Source of the DNA: Pseudomonas californiensis
GTDB taxonomy: Bacteria; Pseudomonadota; Gammaproteobacteria; Pseudomonadales; Pseudomonadaceae
Assembly: GCF_021147775.1 (NCBI RefSeq)
Contig: NZ_JAGTPK010000011.1
Location: forward strand, 62,001 to 126,000
Direction: 5' to 3'
Length of the DNA: 64,000 bases
The translations under genes and the position numbers were made by a program. The notes under the pieces are model-generated. The model was given only the letters and a program-made list of their open reading frames with translations. It had not been told where the DNA came from and made no database searches. Position 1 is the first letter of the stretch. Every line of letters starts with the position of its first letter. Of this stretch, positions 53,506 to 61,671 are shown piece after piece.

Positions 53506-54645
53506 TCAGGCAGCTGGCTTGAGAACCACTTTGGTCCAGCCATCATCACGGGCGTCGAAATGCTGGTAAGCCGAAGGGCCTTCAGACAGTTTCAAGCGGT
53601 GGGAAATAATCTGGGAGGGCGTCGCTCGACCATGATGGATCAGTTCGGCCAAGCGACGGTTGTAGGCTTTGACGTTGGCTTGCCCGGTGCGAATCTGCTG
53701 ACCCTTGAACCAGAAAGCGCCGAAATCGAAGGCCATCTTGCCCTCTTTGGCCAGTTCGTTCTGAGCGCCCGGATCCTGCGGCACGAACACGCCCACGACG
53801 CCGATTCCGCCGGTCGGTTTGGTCGATGCCACCAGGTTGTTCATGGTCAGATGGTTAGCCTCTTTGCCATGACGATCACAGCACTGATAACCCACGCATT
53901 CACAGCCCCGGTCGGTGCCTTTGCCATTCGTGAGGTTGAGGATCTGATCCACGGCGCCCTGCTCCACGGAATTGATCGGCGTCGCACCCATCTTCTCTGC
54001 CAGCGCCAGACGATCCGGGTGGCTGTCGACGACAAATACCTGCGAGGCACCCTTGATCATGGCGGAGTGCGCAGCCATCAGACCGACTGGCCCGGCTCCG
54101 TAAATCGCAACGCTTTCGCCCGGCAGCAAACCCGAAAGCTCAGTGGCATGCCAGCCAGTCGGAAAGATGTCTGACAGCATCACATAGTCGTCTTCGCGTT
54201 CGACGGCGTCCTCGGGAAGCAGCAGGCAGTTGAAGTCCGCATAGGGCACGCGCAGCAGTTCGGCCTGTCCGCCTTCATGGCTGCCCATGTCGGCAAAACC
54301 ATAGGCAGCACCGGCGCTCCCCGGGTTGGCGGTCAGGCAGTAACCGGTCAGGCCTTTTTCGCAGTTTTCGCAGAAACCGCAGCCGATATTGAACGGCAGG
54401 CAGACCCGGTCGCCGACCTTGATGCGGTCAACGCCCGCGCCGACCTCAATGACTTCGCCCATGTTTTCGTGGCCGAAAATGCGCCCGGTTTCAAACGATG
54501 TACGGCCTTCGTACATGTGCAGATCCGAACCGCAGATATTGGTAGTGGTCACCCGGACAAGAGCGTCTGTCGGCTTCTCTATCTTCGCATCCGGTACGTT
54601 TTGAACGCTGACGTCACGCGGACCGTTGTAGACGATGGCTTTCAT
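53506..54645 (-). CDS. zinc-dependent dehydrogenase, glutathione-independent formaldehyde dehydrogenase-like
   Basis: 379 residues of the medium-chain zinc dehydrogenases. Catalytic zinc region NICGSDLHMYEGR and GHENMG; structural zinc cysteines in CGFCENCEKGLTGYC; NAD motif YGAGPVGLMAAH. The insertion around CECVGYQCCDRHGKE and the long C-terminus are features of the FdhA-type dismutating formaldehyde dehydrogenases of Pseudomonas. The probable role is aldehyde detoxification. It is followed by the stress SDR gene. A TTCTGTC/GACAGAA dyad lies upstream. Confidence 0.9.
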   Translation of the reverse strand: MKAIVYNGPRDVSVQNVPDAKIEKPTDALVRVTTTNICGSDLHMYEGRTSFETGRIFGHENMGEVIEVGAGVDRIKVGDRVCLPFNIGCGFCENCEKGLTGYCLTANPGSAGAAYGFADMGSHEGGQAELLRVPYADFNCLLLPEDAVEREDDYVMLSDIFPTGWHATELSGLLPGESVAIYGAGPVGLMAAHSAMIKGASQVFVVDSHPDRLALAEKMGATPINSVEQGAVDQILNLTNGKGTDRGCECVGYQCCDRHGKEANHLTMNNLVASTKPTGGIGVVGVFVPQDPGAQNELAKEGKMAFDFGAFWFKGQQIRTGQANVKAYNRRLAELIHHGRATPSQIISHRLKLSEGPSAYQHFDARDDGWTKVVLKPAA

Positions 54646-54699
54646 TCATGGCTCTCCAGACAGTGAAAAAAAACGTGAGCACGCTGCGGCTCACCGTAT

Positions 54700-54715
54700 T
54701 TCTGTCACGACAGAA
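54700..54715 (-). promoter_or_regulatory. perfect inverted repeat upstream of the zinc dehydrogenase gene
   Basis: TTCTGTC-N2-GACAGAA, 7-bp arms with 2 bases between, 55 bases before the start codon. The position is suitable for a repressor or activator site. The binding protein is unknown. Confidence 0.4.
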
Positions 54716-54864
54716 GCAGCCATGTTCAAAGTGATTGCCCGCACACCTGACGAATGGTCGTGATCGTTCACCAGCAAGCGAAGCGGTCTGGCCCGATGTT
54801 TTCCACGCACAGGGCGGTCGTGTAGCCCCTGAACGAGCGCACGAATAAAGCATATGCACGCCCA

Positions 54865-54881
54865 GTCTTATGGTATACCAT
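54865..54881 (+). promoter_or_regulatory. GntR operator site 1 (ATGGTATACCAT)
   Basis: A perfect 12-bp palindrome ATGGTATACCAT (54870-54881), 38 bases before the ATG of the DUF1185 gene. The 16-mer GTCTTATGGTATACCA is repeated exactly at 60212-60227. The form TGGTATACCA fits the operators of FCD-class GntR regulators, and one such gene lies in this cluster. Confidence 0.8.
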
Positions 54882-54919
54882 CATACGAAATACAACTGCG
54901 CTTGATTCAGGAGTCCTGC

Positions 54920-55510
54920 ATGAGCTTTGATATCCGCAAAATAGTCAATTACACCGAAGAAACCTTCATTGAAGGCGACAAAGCGACCGACAAGCCTGTG
55001 ACCATGGTAGGCCTGGCCGTGGTGATCAAGAATCCTTGGCTCGGTCGTGGCTTCATCGAAGACCTCAAGCCTGAGATCCGCGCCAATTGCTCGGATCTGG
55101 GTGAGCTGATGGTCAAGCAACTCACTGACGCGATTGGCGGTGCGGACAAGATCGAGGCCTACGGTAAAGCTGCCGTGGTCGGTGCAGATGGCGAGATCGA
55201 ACACGCCTCTGCCGTGATCCACACCCTGCGCTTCGGCAATCATTACCGCGAAGCAGTCAAGGCCAAGAGCTACCTGAGTTTTACCAACAAGCGCGGCGGC
55301 CCGGGTACCTCCATCCAGATTCCGATGATGCACAAGGATGACGAAGGCCTGCGCTCGCACTACATCACCCTGGAAATGCACATCGAAGACTCGCCGCGTG
55401 CCGACGAGATCGTTGTGGTGCTGGGTGCTGCAAACGGTGGACGTCTGCACCCGCGCATCGGCAACCGCTATATCGACCTGGAAGAACTGGCCGCCGAAAA
55501 GGCGCAGTGA
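54920..55510 (+). CDS. DUF1185 (amino acid synthesis) family protein
   Basis: 196 residues from ATG 54920 (CAGGAG site). The family is named 'amino acid synthesis' after early structural-genomics work, but its reaction is not known. Segments: PVTMVGLAVVIKNPWLGRG, IEAYGKAAVVGADGEIEHAS, TNKRGGPGTSIQIPMMHKDD and LGAANGGRLHPRIGNRY. It is soluble. It is the first gene of a tight operon with a hydrolase, an aldehyde dehydrogenase and a flavin reductase, and stands behind GntR operator site 1, so it should act in the same catabolic route. Confidence 0.9.
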   Translation: MSFDIRKIVNYTEETFIEGDKATDKPVTMVGLAVVIKNPWLGRGFIEDLKPEIRANCSDLGELMVKQLTDAIGGADKIEAYGKAAVVGADGEIEHASAVIHTLRFGNHYREAVKAKSYLSFTNKRGGPGTSIQIPMMHKDDEGLRSHYITLEMHIEDSPRADEIVVVLGAANGGRLHPRIGNRYIDLEELAAEKAQ

Positions 55511-55544
55511 TCCGATCATGTTCACGTCTGCGCAGGAGCGATCC

Positions 55545-56378
55545 ATGAGTCAGCTCACCGCTGAACGCACCCCGGCCGGGACCAGTTATCTGGCCACCGG
55601 CCAAGGCCACCCTGTGGTGTTGATTCACGGGGTGGGCCTGAACAAAGAGATGTGGGGCGGCCAGATCGTTGGGCTGGCATCGCACTACCAGGTCATCGCC
55701 TATGACATGCTGGGGCATGGTGCCAGCCCTCGACCCGACCCCGAAACCGGGCTGCCCGGTTATGCGCAACAACTTTACGAATTGCTGGACCATCTGGGGC
55801 TTACCCAGGCCAGCGTCATCGGCTTCTCGATGGGCGGTTTGGTCGCCAGGGCGTTTGCCTTGCAGTTCCCGGAACGCCTGTCCGGCCTGGTAATTCTCAA
55901 CAGCGTGTTCAATCGCAGCCCCGAACAGCGAGCCGGCGTCATCGCGCGCACCAGCCAGGCGGCCGAACACGGTCCGGACGCCAATGCAGGCGAAGCGCTG
56001 TCGCGCTGGTTCAGCCGCGAGTACCAGGCGGCCAACCCTGCACAGATCGCTGCCATTCGGCAGAATCTGGCCAGCAACGACCCGCAGGGTTACTTGACCA
56101 CCTACAAGCTGTTCGCGACGCAGGACATGTACCGCGCCGAGGATCTGGGCGATATTCGCGCACCGACGCTCATTGCTACCGGCGAGCTGGACCCTGGCTC
56201 AACGCCAGAAATGGCCCGCGAACTGGCGATGCGCATCAAAGGGGCGGAAGTCGCGATTCTGCCCGATCAGCGTCATATGATGCCGGTTGAATCGCCACGG
56301 CTGGTGAATCAGGTGCTGCTGAACTTTCTCGACAAGTCAGCAGCTGTTCACAACTCGATGAAAGGGATTGTTGCATGA
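55545..56378 (+). CDS. alpha/beta hydrolase
   Basis: 277 residues from ATG 55545 (GGAG site 7 bases upstream). The oxyanion segment is IHGVGLNKEMW, the nucleophile elbow is GFSMGG, the acid is in ATGELDPGSTPEM and the His is in LPDQRHMMPVE. This is the 3-oxoadipate enol-lactonase/RutD-like group that opens lactones, carbamates or ring-cleavage products. It overlaps the downstream aldehyde dehydrogenase as ATGA, so they are translationally coupled. Confidence 0.92.
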   Translation: MSQLTAERTPAGTSYLATGQGHPVVLIHGVGLNKEMWGGQIVGLASHYQVIAYDMLGHGASPRPDPETGLPGYAQQLYELLDHLGLTQASVIGFSMGGLVARAFALQFPERLSGLVILNSVFNRSPEQRAGVIARTSQAAEHGPDANAGEALSRWFSREYQAANPAQIAAIRQNLASNDPQGYLTTYKLFATQDMYRAEDLGDIRAPTLIATGELDPGSTPEMARELAMRIKGAEVAILPDQRHMMPVESPRLVNQVLLNFLDKSAAVHNSMKGIVA

Positions 56379-57856
56379 GCCTTACCCGCTTCCAGATGTG
56401 CATCGACGGCCAATGGGTCGATGCGCTGTCAGGCAAGACCTTTGACAGTCTGAACCCGGCGCTGGCGCAGCCCTGGGCGCAGTTACCCGACGCGGGCGAA
56501 GACGACGTGGAGCGTGCCGTACAGGCCGCTCAACGCGCTTTCGAAAGCCCGGCATGGCGCGGTCTTACAGCCACTGCCCGAGGCAAATTGCTGCGCAGGC
56601 TGGGCGATCTGATTGCCGATAACAAGGAACAACTGGCCCAGCTGGAAAGCCGTGACAACGGCAAACTGATTCGTGAAACCCGCGGTCAGGTCAGCTACCT
56701 GCCAGAGTTCTTCCATTACACCGCAGGTCTTGCCGACAAGCTGGAAGGCGGCACCCTGCCCCTCGACAAACCGGATCTGTTTGCCTACACGGTGCACGAG
56801 CCGATGGGCGTGGTGGCCGGTATCATTCCCTGGAACAGTCCGCTGTATCTGACCGCTATCAAGCTCGCCCCAGCGCTTGCCGCCGGTAACACCATCGTCC
56901 TCAAGCCTTCAGAACACGCTTCCGCGACGGTGCTGGAACTGGCCCGACTCGCACTTGAGGCTGGCATTCCAGCGGGTGTGGTCAACGTCATCACCGGCTA
57001 CGGCCCGACTACAGGAGCGGCGCTCACCCGCCATCCGCTGGTGCGCAAGATCGCCTTTACTGGCGGCGCAGCAACGGCCAGGCATGTGGTGCGCAGCAGT
57101 GCGGAAAACTTCGCCAAGCTGTCACTGGAACTGGGCGGCAAGTCTCCCAACATCATCTTTGCCGATGCCGACCTGGACAGCGCCATCAACGGTGCCGTGG
57201 CAGGCATTTATGCCGCGTCGGGCCAAAGCTGCGTGTCGGGCTCGCGGCTGCTGGTTCAGGACGAAATCTACGATACCTTCGTCGAAAGACTGGTCGAGCG
57301 CGCCAGCCGAATCCGCATTGGCAATCCGCAGGACGAAAGCACCGAGATGGGCCCCATGGCTACGGCGCAGCAGCTAGCCGTTGTCGAAGGTCTGGTGGCC
57401 GATGCACTGGCCGAAGGTGCGCGTCTTCGCCTGGGCGGCAAACGCCCTTCTATGGCCGGCGAGGGTTGGTTTTATGAGCCAACCCTGTTCGAATGCGACC
57501 ACAACTCGATGAAAATAATGCAGGAAGAAGTCTTTGGTCCGGTGGCCTCGGTGATTCGGTTCAAGGATGAGGCAGAAGCGTTGGCGATTGCCAACGACTC
57601 CCAGTTCGGGCTGGCTGCTGGAATCTGGACCCGTGACCTGGGTCGCGCGCACCGTCTGGCGCGTGACATCCGCTCCGGTATTATCTGGGTCAACACCTAC
57701 CGTGCCGTTTCAGCAATGGCGCCTATCGGTGGTTTCAAAAACAGCGGCTACGGCCGTGAGAGCGGGATAGACTCCGTGCTGGCCTATACCGAGCTGAAAA
57801 CGGTATGGATCAACCTTTCGCAGGCGCCCATGCCTGATCCATTTGTCATGCGTTAA
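56375..57856 (+). CDS. NAD(P)-dependent aldehyde dehydrogenase
   Basis: 493 residues. Cofactor site IIPWNSPLYLTAIKLAPALA, GG motif FTGGAATARHVV, general base E252 in LELGGKSPNIIF, nucleophile C286 in ASGQSCVSGSRLL. The C-terminus GGFKNSGYGRESG is typical of the DhaS/AldA-like branch. It probably oxidises an aldehyde released by the preceding hydrolase or by the oxygenase of the pathway. Within the operon it overlaps the hydrolase and lies 13 bases from the flavin reductase. Confidence 0.93.
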   Translation: MSLTRFQMCIDGQWVDALSGKTFDSLNPALAQPWAQLPDAGEDDVERAVQAAQRAFESPAWRGLTATARGKLLRRLGDLIADNKEQLAQLESRDNGKLIRETRGQVSYLPEFFHYTAGLADKLEGGTLPLDKPDLFAYTVHEPMGVVAGIIPWNSPLYLTAIKLAPALAAGNTIVLKPSEHASATVLELARLALEAGIPAGVVNVITGYGPTTGAALTRHPLVRKIAFTGGAATARHVVRSSAENFAKLSLELGGKSPNIIFADADLDSAINGAVAGIYAASGQSCVSGSRLLVQDEIYDTFVERLVERASRIRIGNPQDESTEMGPMATAQQLAVVEGLVADALAEGARLRLGGKRPSMAGEGWFYEPTLFECDHNSMKIMQEEVFGPVASVIRFKDEAEALAIANDSQFGLAAGIWTRDLGRAHRLARDIRSGIIWVNTYRAVSAMAPIGGFKNSGYGRESGIDSVLAYTELKTVWINLSQAPMPDPFVMR

Positions 57857-57869
57857 CGAGGCTGCTGCG

Positions 57870-58355
57870 ATGATCGAACCCGGTATCTACAAAGAAGTGA
57901 TGGCGTCTTTCCCATCAGGCGTGACGATAGTCACCACGCTGGACCCTGAGGGCAATCTGGTCGGCATCACCGCCAGCGCCTTCAGCGCCCTGTCCATTGA
58001 CCCTGCGCTGGTGCTGTTCTGCCCCAACTATGCGTCGGACACCTACCCTGTGCTGCGCGACAGCAAGAAGTTCGCGATTCATCTGCTCTCTGCGGAGCAA
58101 CAGCCCGAGGCTTATGCCTTTGCCAGCAAAGGCAAGGACAAGACCAAAGGCATCGAGTGGCACCTGAGCGAACTGGGCAACCCGCTGCTCAGCAAGGCGA
58201 CGGCTATCATCGAATGTGAGCTGTGGCGCGAATACGACGGTGGTGACCACGCGATCATCGTCGGTGCGGTAAAAAATCTGATATTGCCTGCGATTCCTGT
58301 GACACCCATGGTCTATCACCGAGGCAAGATGGGCGCGCTGCCAGCGCTGGTCTGA
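57870..58355 (+). CDS. flavin reductase (HpaC/RutF-like)
   Basis: 161 residues from ATG 57870. The split-barrel flavin reductase domain shows FPSGVTIVTTLDPEGNLVGITASAFSALSIDPAL at the front, with key residues in ASAFSA, and DHAIIVGAVKNL near the end. Such enzymes use NAD(P)H to make free FMNH2 or FADH2 for a partner monooxygenase. No oxygenase is in the window, so one is predicted just outside, probably to the right beyond the importer genes. This is the last gene of the first operon; the regulator follows after 176 bases. Confidence 0.92.
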   Translation: MIEPGIYKEVMASFPSGVTIVTTLDPEGNLVGITASAFSALSIDPALVLFCPNYASDTYPVLRDSKKFAIHLLSAEQQPEAYAFASKGKDKTKGIEWHLSELGNPLLSKATAIIECELWREYDGGDHAIIVGAVKNLILPAIPVTPMVYHRGKMGALPALV

Positions 58356-58531
58356 CAACGTCAGGGGCGTTTTGTTGGTTGCGGGCAACGGCGTGATAAA
58401 CTCGGCCGCGACCCGGATTCAATCGTCCGGGCCATGCTGTAGCCCGCCTCGACAGCGGGTTGCCGACATGAGCGAGGCCCTTTGCCGGGGCCACGTTTTT
58501 CCACTTTGACAGCCTACTCTGAGCGCACCTG

Positions 58532-59284
58532 ATGAAACGCCTGCCACTCGACGACAACTTCAAGGTCAACCGCAACCCCGTGACTCTGCGCGAGATCGTG
58601 CTCGACAAACTGCGCAGTGCGATCATGAATTTTCAGCTGCTGCCAGGGGATCGGCTTGTCGAGCGGGACCTGTGCGATCGACTCGGCGTCAGTCGCACGT
58701 CGGTTCGCGAAGCACTCCGCCACCTCGAGTCTGAAGGCCTGGTCGAATTTGCTGACGCAAAAGGGCCAAGGGTCGCCATTATCACCCTGGCGGACGCCTG
58801 CGACATCTATGAGCTGCGCTGCGTGCTGGAAGGGTTGATCGTTCAATTGTTCACCTTGCGTGCCAAACCCAAGGACATTCGTGCGTTGGAAAAAGCCCTG
58901 GAAGACAATCGCAAGTCACTCAAGGAAGGTGAGTTGCAGCAGGTCATCGATTCGGTTCAGGGGTTTTATGACGTGCTGCTCGAAGGCTCGGGCAACCATG
59001 TTGCTGCGACTCAACTGCGCCAGTTGCAAGCACGGATCAGTTACCTGCGCGCCACGTCGGTTTCCCAGGAAAACCGCCGCGAAGCCAGTAACAAGGAAAT
59101 GGAGCTGATGGTAGAAGCCATCAAGAGCGGCGATCCACTGGCCGCACACCAGGCGTGTGTCGATCATGTGCGCAAGGCGGCTCACGTGGCGTTGCAGTAT
59201 CTGAAGTCCAAGCAGGACGACGACGCAAAAGTGCGCGATATCGTGGCGCCGGTCGCGCTCAAAGAACCCCGTATGGGCCGCTGA
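58532..59284 (+). CDS. GntR-family (FCD class) transcriptional regulator
   Basis: 250 residues. The winged-helix domain (about 10-80) contains LVERDLCDRLGVSRTSVREALRHLESEG, followed by an all-helical FCD ligand domain (about 90-225). The FCD metal triad is not fully conserved: FYDVLLEGSGNH replaces the usual FH. The gene lies between the flavin-reductase and NUDIX genes, and the three TGGTATACCA-like sites of the region are its likely operators. It is probably a repressor released by a pathway intermediate. Confidence 0.92.
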   Translation: MKRLPLDDNFKVNRNPVTLREIVLDKLRSAIMNFQLLPGDRLVERDLCDRLGVSRTSVREALRHLESEGLVEFADAKGPRVAIITLADACDIYELRCVLEGLIVQLFTLRAKPKDIRALEKALEDNRKSLKEGELQQVIDSVQGFYDVLLEGSGNHVAATQLRQLQARISYLRATSVSQENRREASNKEMELMVEAIKSGDPLAAHQACVDHVRKAAHVALQYLKSKQDDDAKVRDIVAPVALKEPRMGR

Positions 59285-59285
59285 C

Positions 59286-59855
59286 ATGGGCACACGTCCA
59301 CCGCGTTTTTGCCCGCAATGCGGCAGTGCCGAACTCGGTCAGCGCGTTCCGCCAGGCGATACGCATACGCGGTGGATGTGCGCAGGTTGTGACTACATTC
59401 ACTACATCAACCCCAAGATCATCGCCGGCTGCATCATCGAGCAGGAGGGCAAATACCTGCTGTGCCAGCGTGCGATCCCGCCTCGCCCTGGCACCTGGAC
59501 TTTGCCTGCCGGGTTCATGGAAGGAGGTGAGACTACCGAGCAGGCGGCCCTGCGCGAAGTCTGGGAAGAAAGCGGCGTGCGCGCCGAGATCATCTCGCCC
59601 TATTCCATTTTCAGCGTGCCGCAGATCAGCGAGGTGTACATCGTCTTTCGCGCCGTTGCGATCGAGATTACCGGCCAGTTCGGCCCGGAAACCCTGGACT
59701 ACAAGTTCTTCGCCCCCGAAGACATTCCCTGGGACAGCATTTACTACCCCGCCATCCGCCAGATTCTCGAGCGCTATATCGAAGAGCGTCAGGCGGGCGT
59801 TTACGGGATCTACATCGGCAATGACGACACCGGCAAGGTGCACTTCATTCGATAA
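59286..59855 (+). CDS. NUDIX hydrolase with N-terminal zinc ribbon
   Basis: 189 residues, 1 base after the regulator stop, so translated with it. An N-terminal zinc ribbon has FCPQCGS and MCAGCDYIHY, then the NUDIX box GFMEGGETTEQAALREVWEESG (about 78-99). Members of this group act on ADP-ribose, NADH or FAD-type dinucleotides. In a cluster with a flavin reductase and a riboflavin-synthesis gene, a flavin or NAD dinucleotide is an attractive substrate, but this is inference. Confidence 0.9.
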   Translation: MGTRPPRFCPQCGSAELGQRVPPGDTHTRWMCAGCDYIHYINPKIIAGCIIEQEGKYLLCQRAIPPRPGTWTLPAGFMEGGETTEQAALREVWEESGVRAEIISPYSIFSVPQISEVYIVFRAVAIEITGQFGPETLDYKFFAPEDIPWDSIYYPAIRQILERYIEERQAGVYGIYIGNDDTGKVHFIR

Positions 59856-59870
59856 AGCGGTGCGCAACCG

Positions 59871-60167
59871 TCAGTTGCCCGCAAACCCTTCGACAATGAC
59901 GATTTCTGCCCTTGCAGCGCCCTGCCGGTAACTCATTGCCTGCTGATACTCAGCCGATTGATAACAGGCGACCGCCTGCTCGTAAGACTCGAACTCAATG
60001 ACGACGGTACGCTGCGGAGTAGCCCGCCCTTCCAAGGCGTCGGAGCGGCCGCCCCGCGCCATGAATTTGCCACCAAATAGTTGGAACGCCGCTGGCGCTC
60101 GCTGGGTATATTGACTGTACTGCTCAGGGTCAGTCACGTCGACGTGCGCAATCCAATAAGCCTTCAT
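59871..60167 (-). CDS. DUF1330 family protein
   Basis: 98 residues, a ferredoxin-like dimeric alpha/beta barrel as in EthD/DUF1330 proteins: YWIAHVDVTDPEQYSQY, KFMARGGRSDALEG, RTVVIEFESYEQAVACYQS. These small proteins are often found in catabolic clusters, where they may bind or isomerise intermediates. It is divergent from the ribB-like gene across a 93-base gap that holds GntR operator site 2, so both may be controlled from it. Confidence 0.9.
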   Translation of the reverse strand: MKAYWIAHVDVTDPEQYSQYTQRAPAAFQLFGGKFMARGGRSDALEGRATPQRTVVIEFESYEQAVACYQSAEYQQAMSYRQGAARAEIVIVEGFAGN

Positions 60168-60211
60168 CGTGATCTCACTGTTTCATTGATAGGGAATCTG
60201 TGAAATATTCT

Positions 60212-60227
60212 GTCTTATGGTATACCA
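60212..60227. promoter_or_regulatory. GntR operator site 2 (GTCTTATGGTATACCA)
   Basis: The perfect palindrome TGGTATACCA (60218-60227) lies 33 bases before the ATG of the ribB-like gene and 50 bases from the divergent DUF1330 start. The 16-base sequence is identical to site 1. Confidence 0.8.
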
Positions 60228-60260
60228 CGATTCATTCATCCATAACACCGAGATCCGAGC

Positions 60261-61370
60261 ATGGCATTCGATCGTATCGAAGACATCATTGATGACTTCC
60301 GGCAAGGCAAGATGGTCCTGCTGGTCGATGACGAAGACCGGGAAAACGAAGGCGATCTGTTGCTTGCAGCGGATTGCTGCACGCCTGAGGCAATCAGCTT
60401 CATGGCCCGCGAAGCACGCGGCCTGATTTGCCTGACGCTGACCGATGAGCATTGTCAGCGTCTGGGGCTTGAGCAGATGGTTCCCAGCAATGGCAGCGTG
60501 TTCGCAACAGCCTTCACCGTGTCTATAGAGGCGACAACCGGCGTCACTACCGGTATCAGCGCCGCCGACCGTTGCCGAACGGTTCAGGCGGCTGTCCACC
60601 CGGCTGCGGCGCCGGAAGACCTGGTACAACCGGGCCATATATTCCCGTTGCGCGCCCGCGAAGGCGGCGTATTGACCCGCGCTGGTCACACTGAAGCCGG
60701 CTGTGACCTGGGTCGTCTCGCCGGTTTGACGCCCGCTTCGGTGATTGTTGAGGTCATGAATGATGACGGCACGATGGCCAGGCGCGATGACTTGATAAGG
60801 TTCGCCAACAAGCACGGGATACGCATCGGCACCATCGCCGACCTGATCCATTACCGACTGAGTACCGAACACACGATCGTCAGGATCGGCGAGCGCGATC
60901 TGCCCACCGTGCACGGCACGTTCCGCCTGTTCAGCTACGAAGACCGCATCGAGGGTGGCGTACACATGGCCATGGTGATGGGCGACATCAAGCCCGATTT
61001 CCCGACACTGGTGCGTGTCCATGTGGTCGATCCACCGCGTGATCTGGTGGGGGCCGAATACACCGGGCCTGCCAACTGGACGCTGTGGGCGGCCCTGCAA
61101 AGAGTCGCGGAAGAAGGTCATGGCGTAGTCGTGGTACTGGCCAACCACGAGTCATCTCAGGCCTTGCTGGAGCGTATCCCTCAGCTTACCCAGCCACCGC
61201 GACAGTACACCCGCTCCCAGTCACGCATCTATTCCGAAGTGGGGACCGGCGCGCAGATCCTGCAAAACCTCGGTGTCGGGAAGTTGCGCCATCTGGGCCC
61301 ACCGCTCAAATATGCAGGTCTCACCGGCTACGATCTGGAAGTCGTTGAAAGCATTCCGTTTCCTGGATAA
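60261..61370 (+). CDS. 3,4-dihydroxy-2-butanone-4-phosphate synthase with degenerate GTP cyclohydrolase II domain
   Basis: 369 residues. The N-terminal half is a full DHBP synthase: [12 protein letters not shown] (about 23-34), [11 protein letters not shown] (94-104) and [22 protein letters not shown]. It forms the four-carbon unit of riboflavin from ribulose 5-phosphate. The C-terminal half has the GTP cyclohydrolase II fold but not its zinc cysteines: where RibA has the C...CxC cluster it reads [19 protein letters not shown]. So only the RibB activity is expected, as in other Pseudomonas RibB proteins. Its presence in a flavin-dependent catabolic regulon suggests it raises flavin supply. 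Confidence 0.9.
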   Translation: MAFDRIEDIIDDFRQGKMVLLVDDEDRENEGDLLLAADCCTPEAISFMAREARGLICLTLTDEHCQRLGLEQMVPSNGSVFATAFTVSIEATTGVTTGISAADRCRTVQAAVHPAAAPEDLVQPGHIFPLRAREGGVLTRAGHTEAGCDLGRLAGLTPASVIVEVMNDDGTMARRDDLIRFANKHGIRIGTIADLIHYRLSTEHTIVRIGERDLPTVHGTFRLFSYEDRIEGGVHMAMVMGDIKPDFPTLVRVHVVDPPRDLVGAEYTGPANWTLWAALQRVAEEGHGVVVVLANHESSQALLERIPQLTQPPRQYTRSQSRIYSEVGTGAQILQNLGVGKLRHLGPPLKYAGLTGYDLEVVESIPFPG

Positions 61371-61495
61371 CGCCCGCGCAGCGCTGGTGAATATCAGCCA
61401 TGAGTCACAAGCCGCAGGCTTTGGGCATCCCACTGAGATCGATTAAAAACGCCGAATCCGAGCGTTTCGAAAGGGCAAAGTGCTTGCACAAAGTT

Positions 61496-61505
61496 TGGAA
61501 TACCA
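61496..61505 (+). promoter_or_regulatory. GntR operator site 3 (TGGAATACCA, one mismatch)
   Basis: One base differs from the palindrome of sites 1 and 2. It lies 167 bases before the start of the importer's binding-protein gene and just upstream of an AT-rich TATGATAT stretch that could be a -10 region. The imperfect match suggests weaker binding. Confidence 0.6.
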
Positions 61506-61671
61506 TAATATGATATCCCGTAGACCGATTGTTTTGTCAGGCGCCCCCGCTCTGGGACAGCCCAATAAAAGCCCTGACAGGTCGCCAGTTTCAACGGTCC
61601 TCTGGACCTACTGCTCCCGAATACGCGGGCAAGAAAAGCCCGCTCAAAACACAACAAATGAGGGCGTGAAA

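Noticed and set aside
60183-61148. 321-codon open frame on the minus strand
   Set aside because: Antisense to the ribB-like gene, and it would read through operator site 2 with no domain features.
61506-61671. FMN or other riboswitch in the leader of the importer gene or before the ribB-like gene
   Set aside because: The conserved RFN-element blocks were not recognised in either leader, and the gap before the ribB-like gene is too short.
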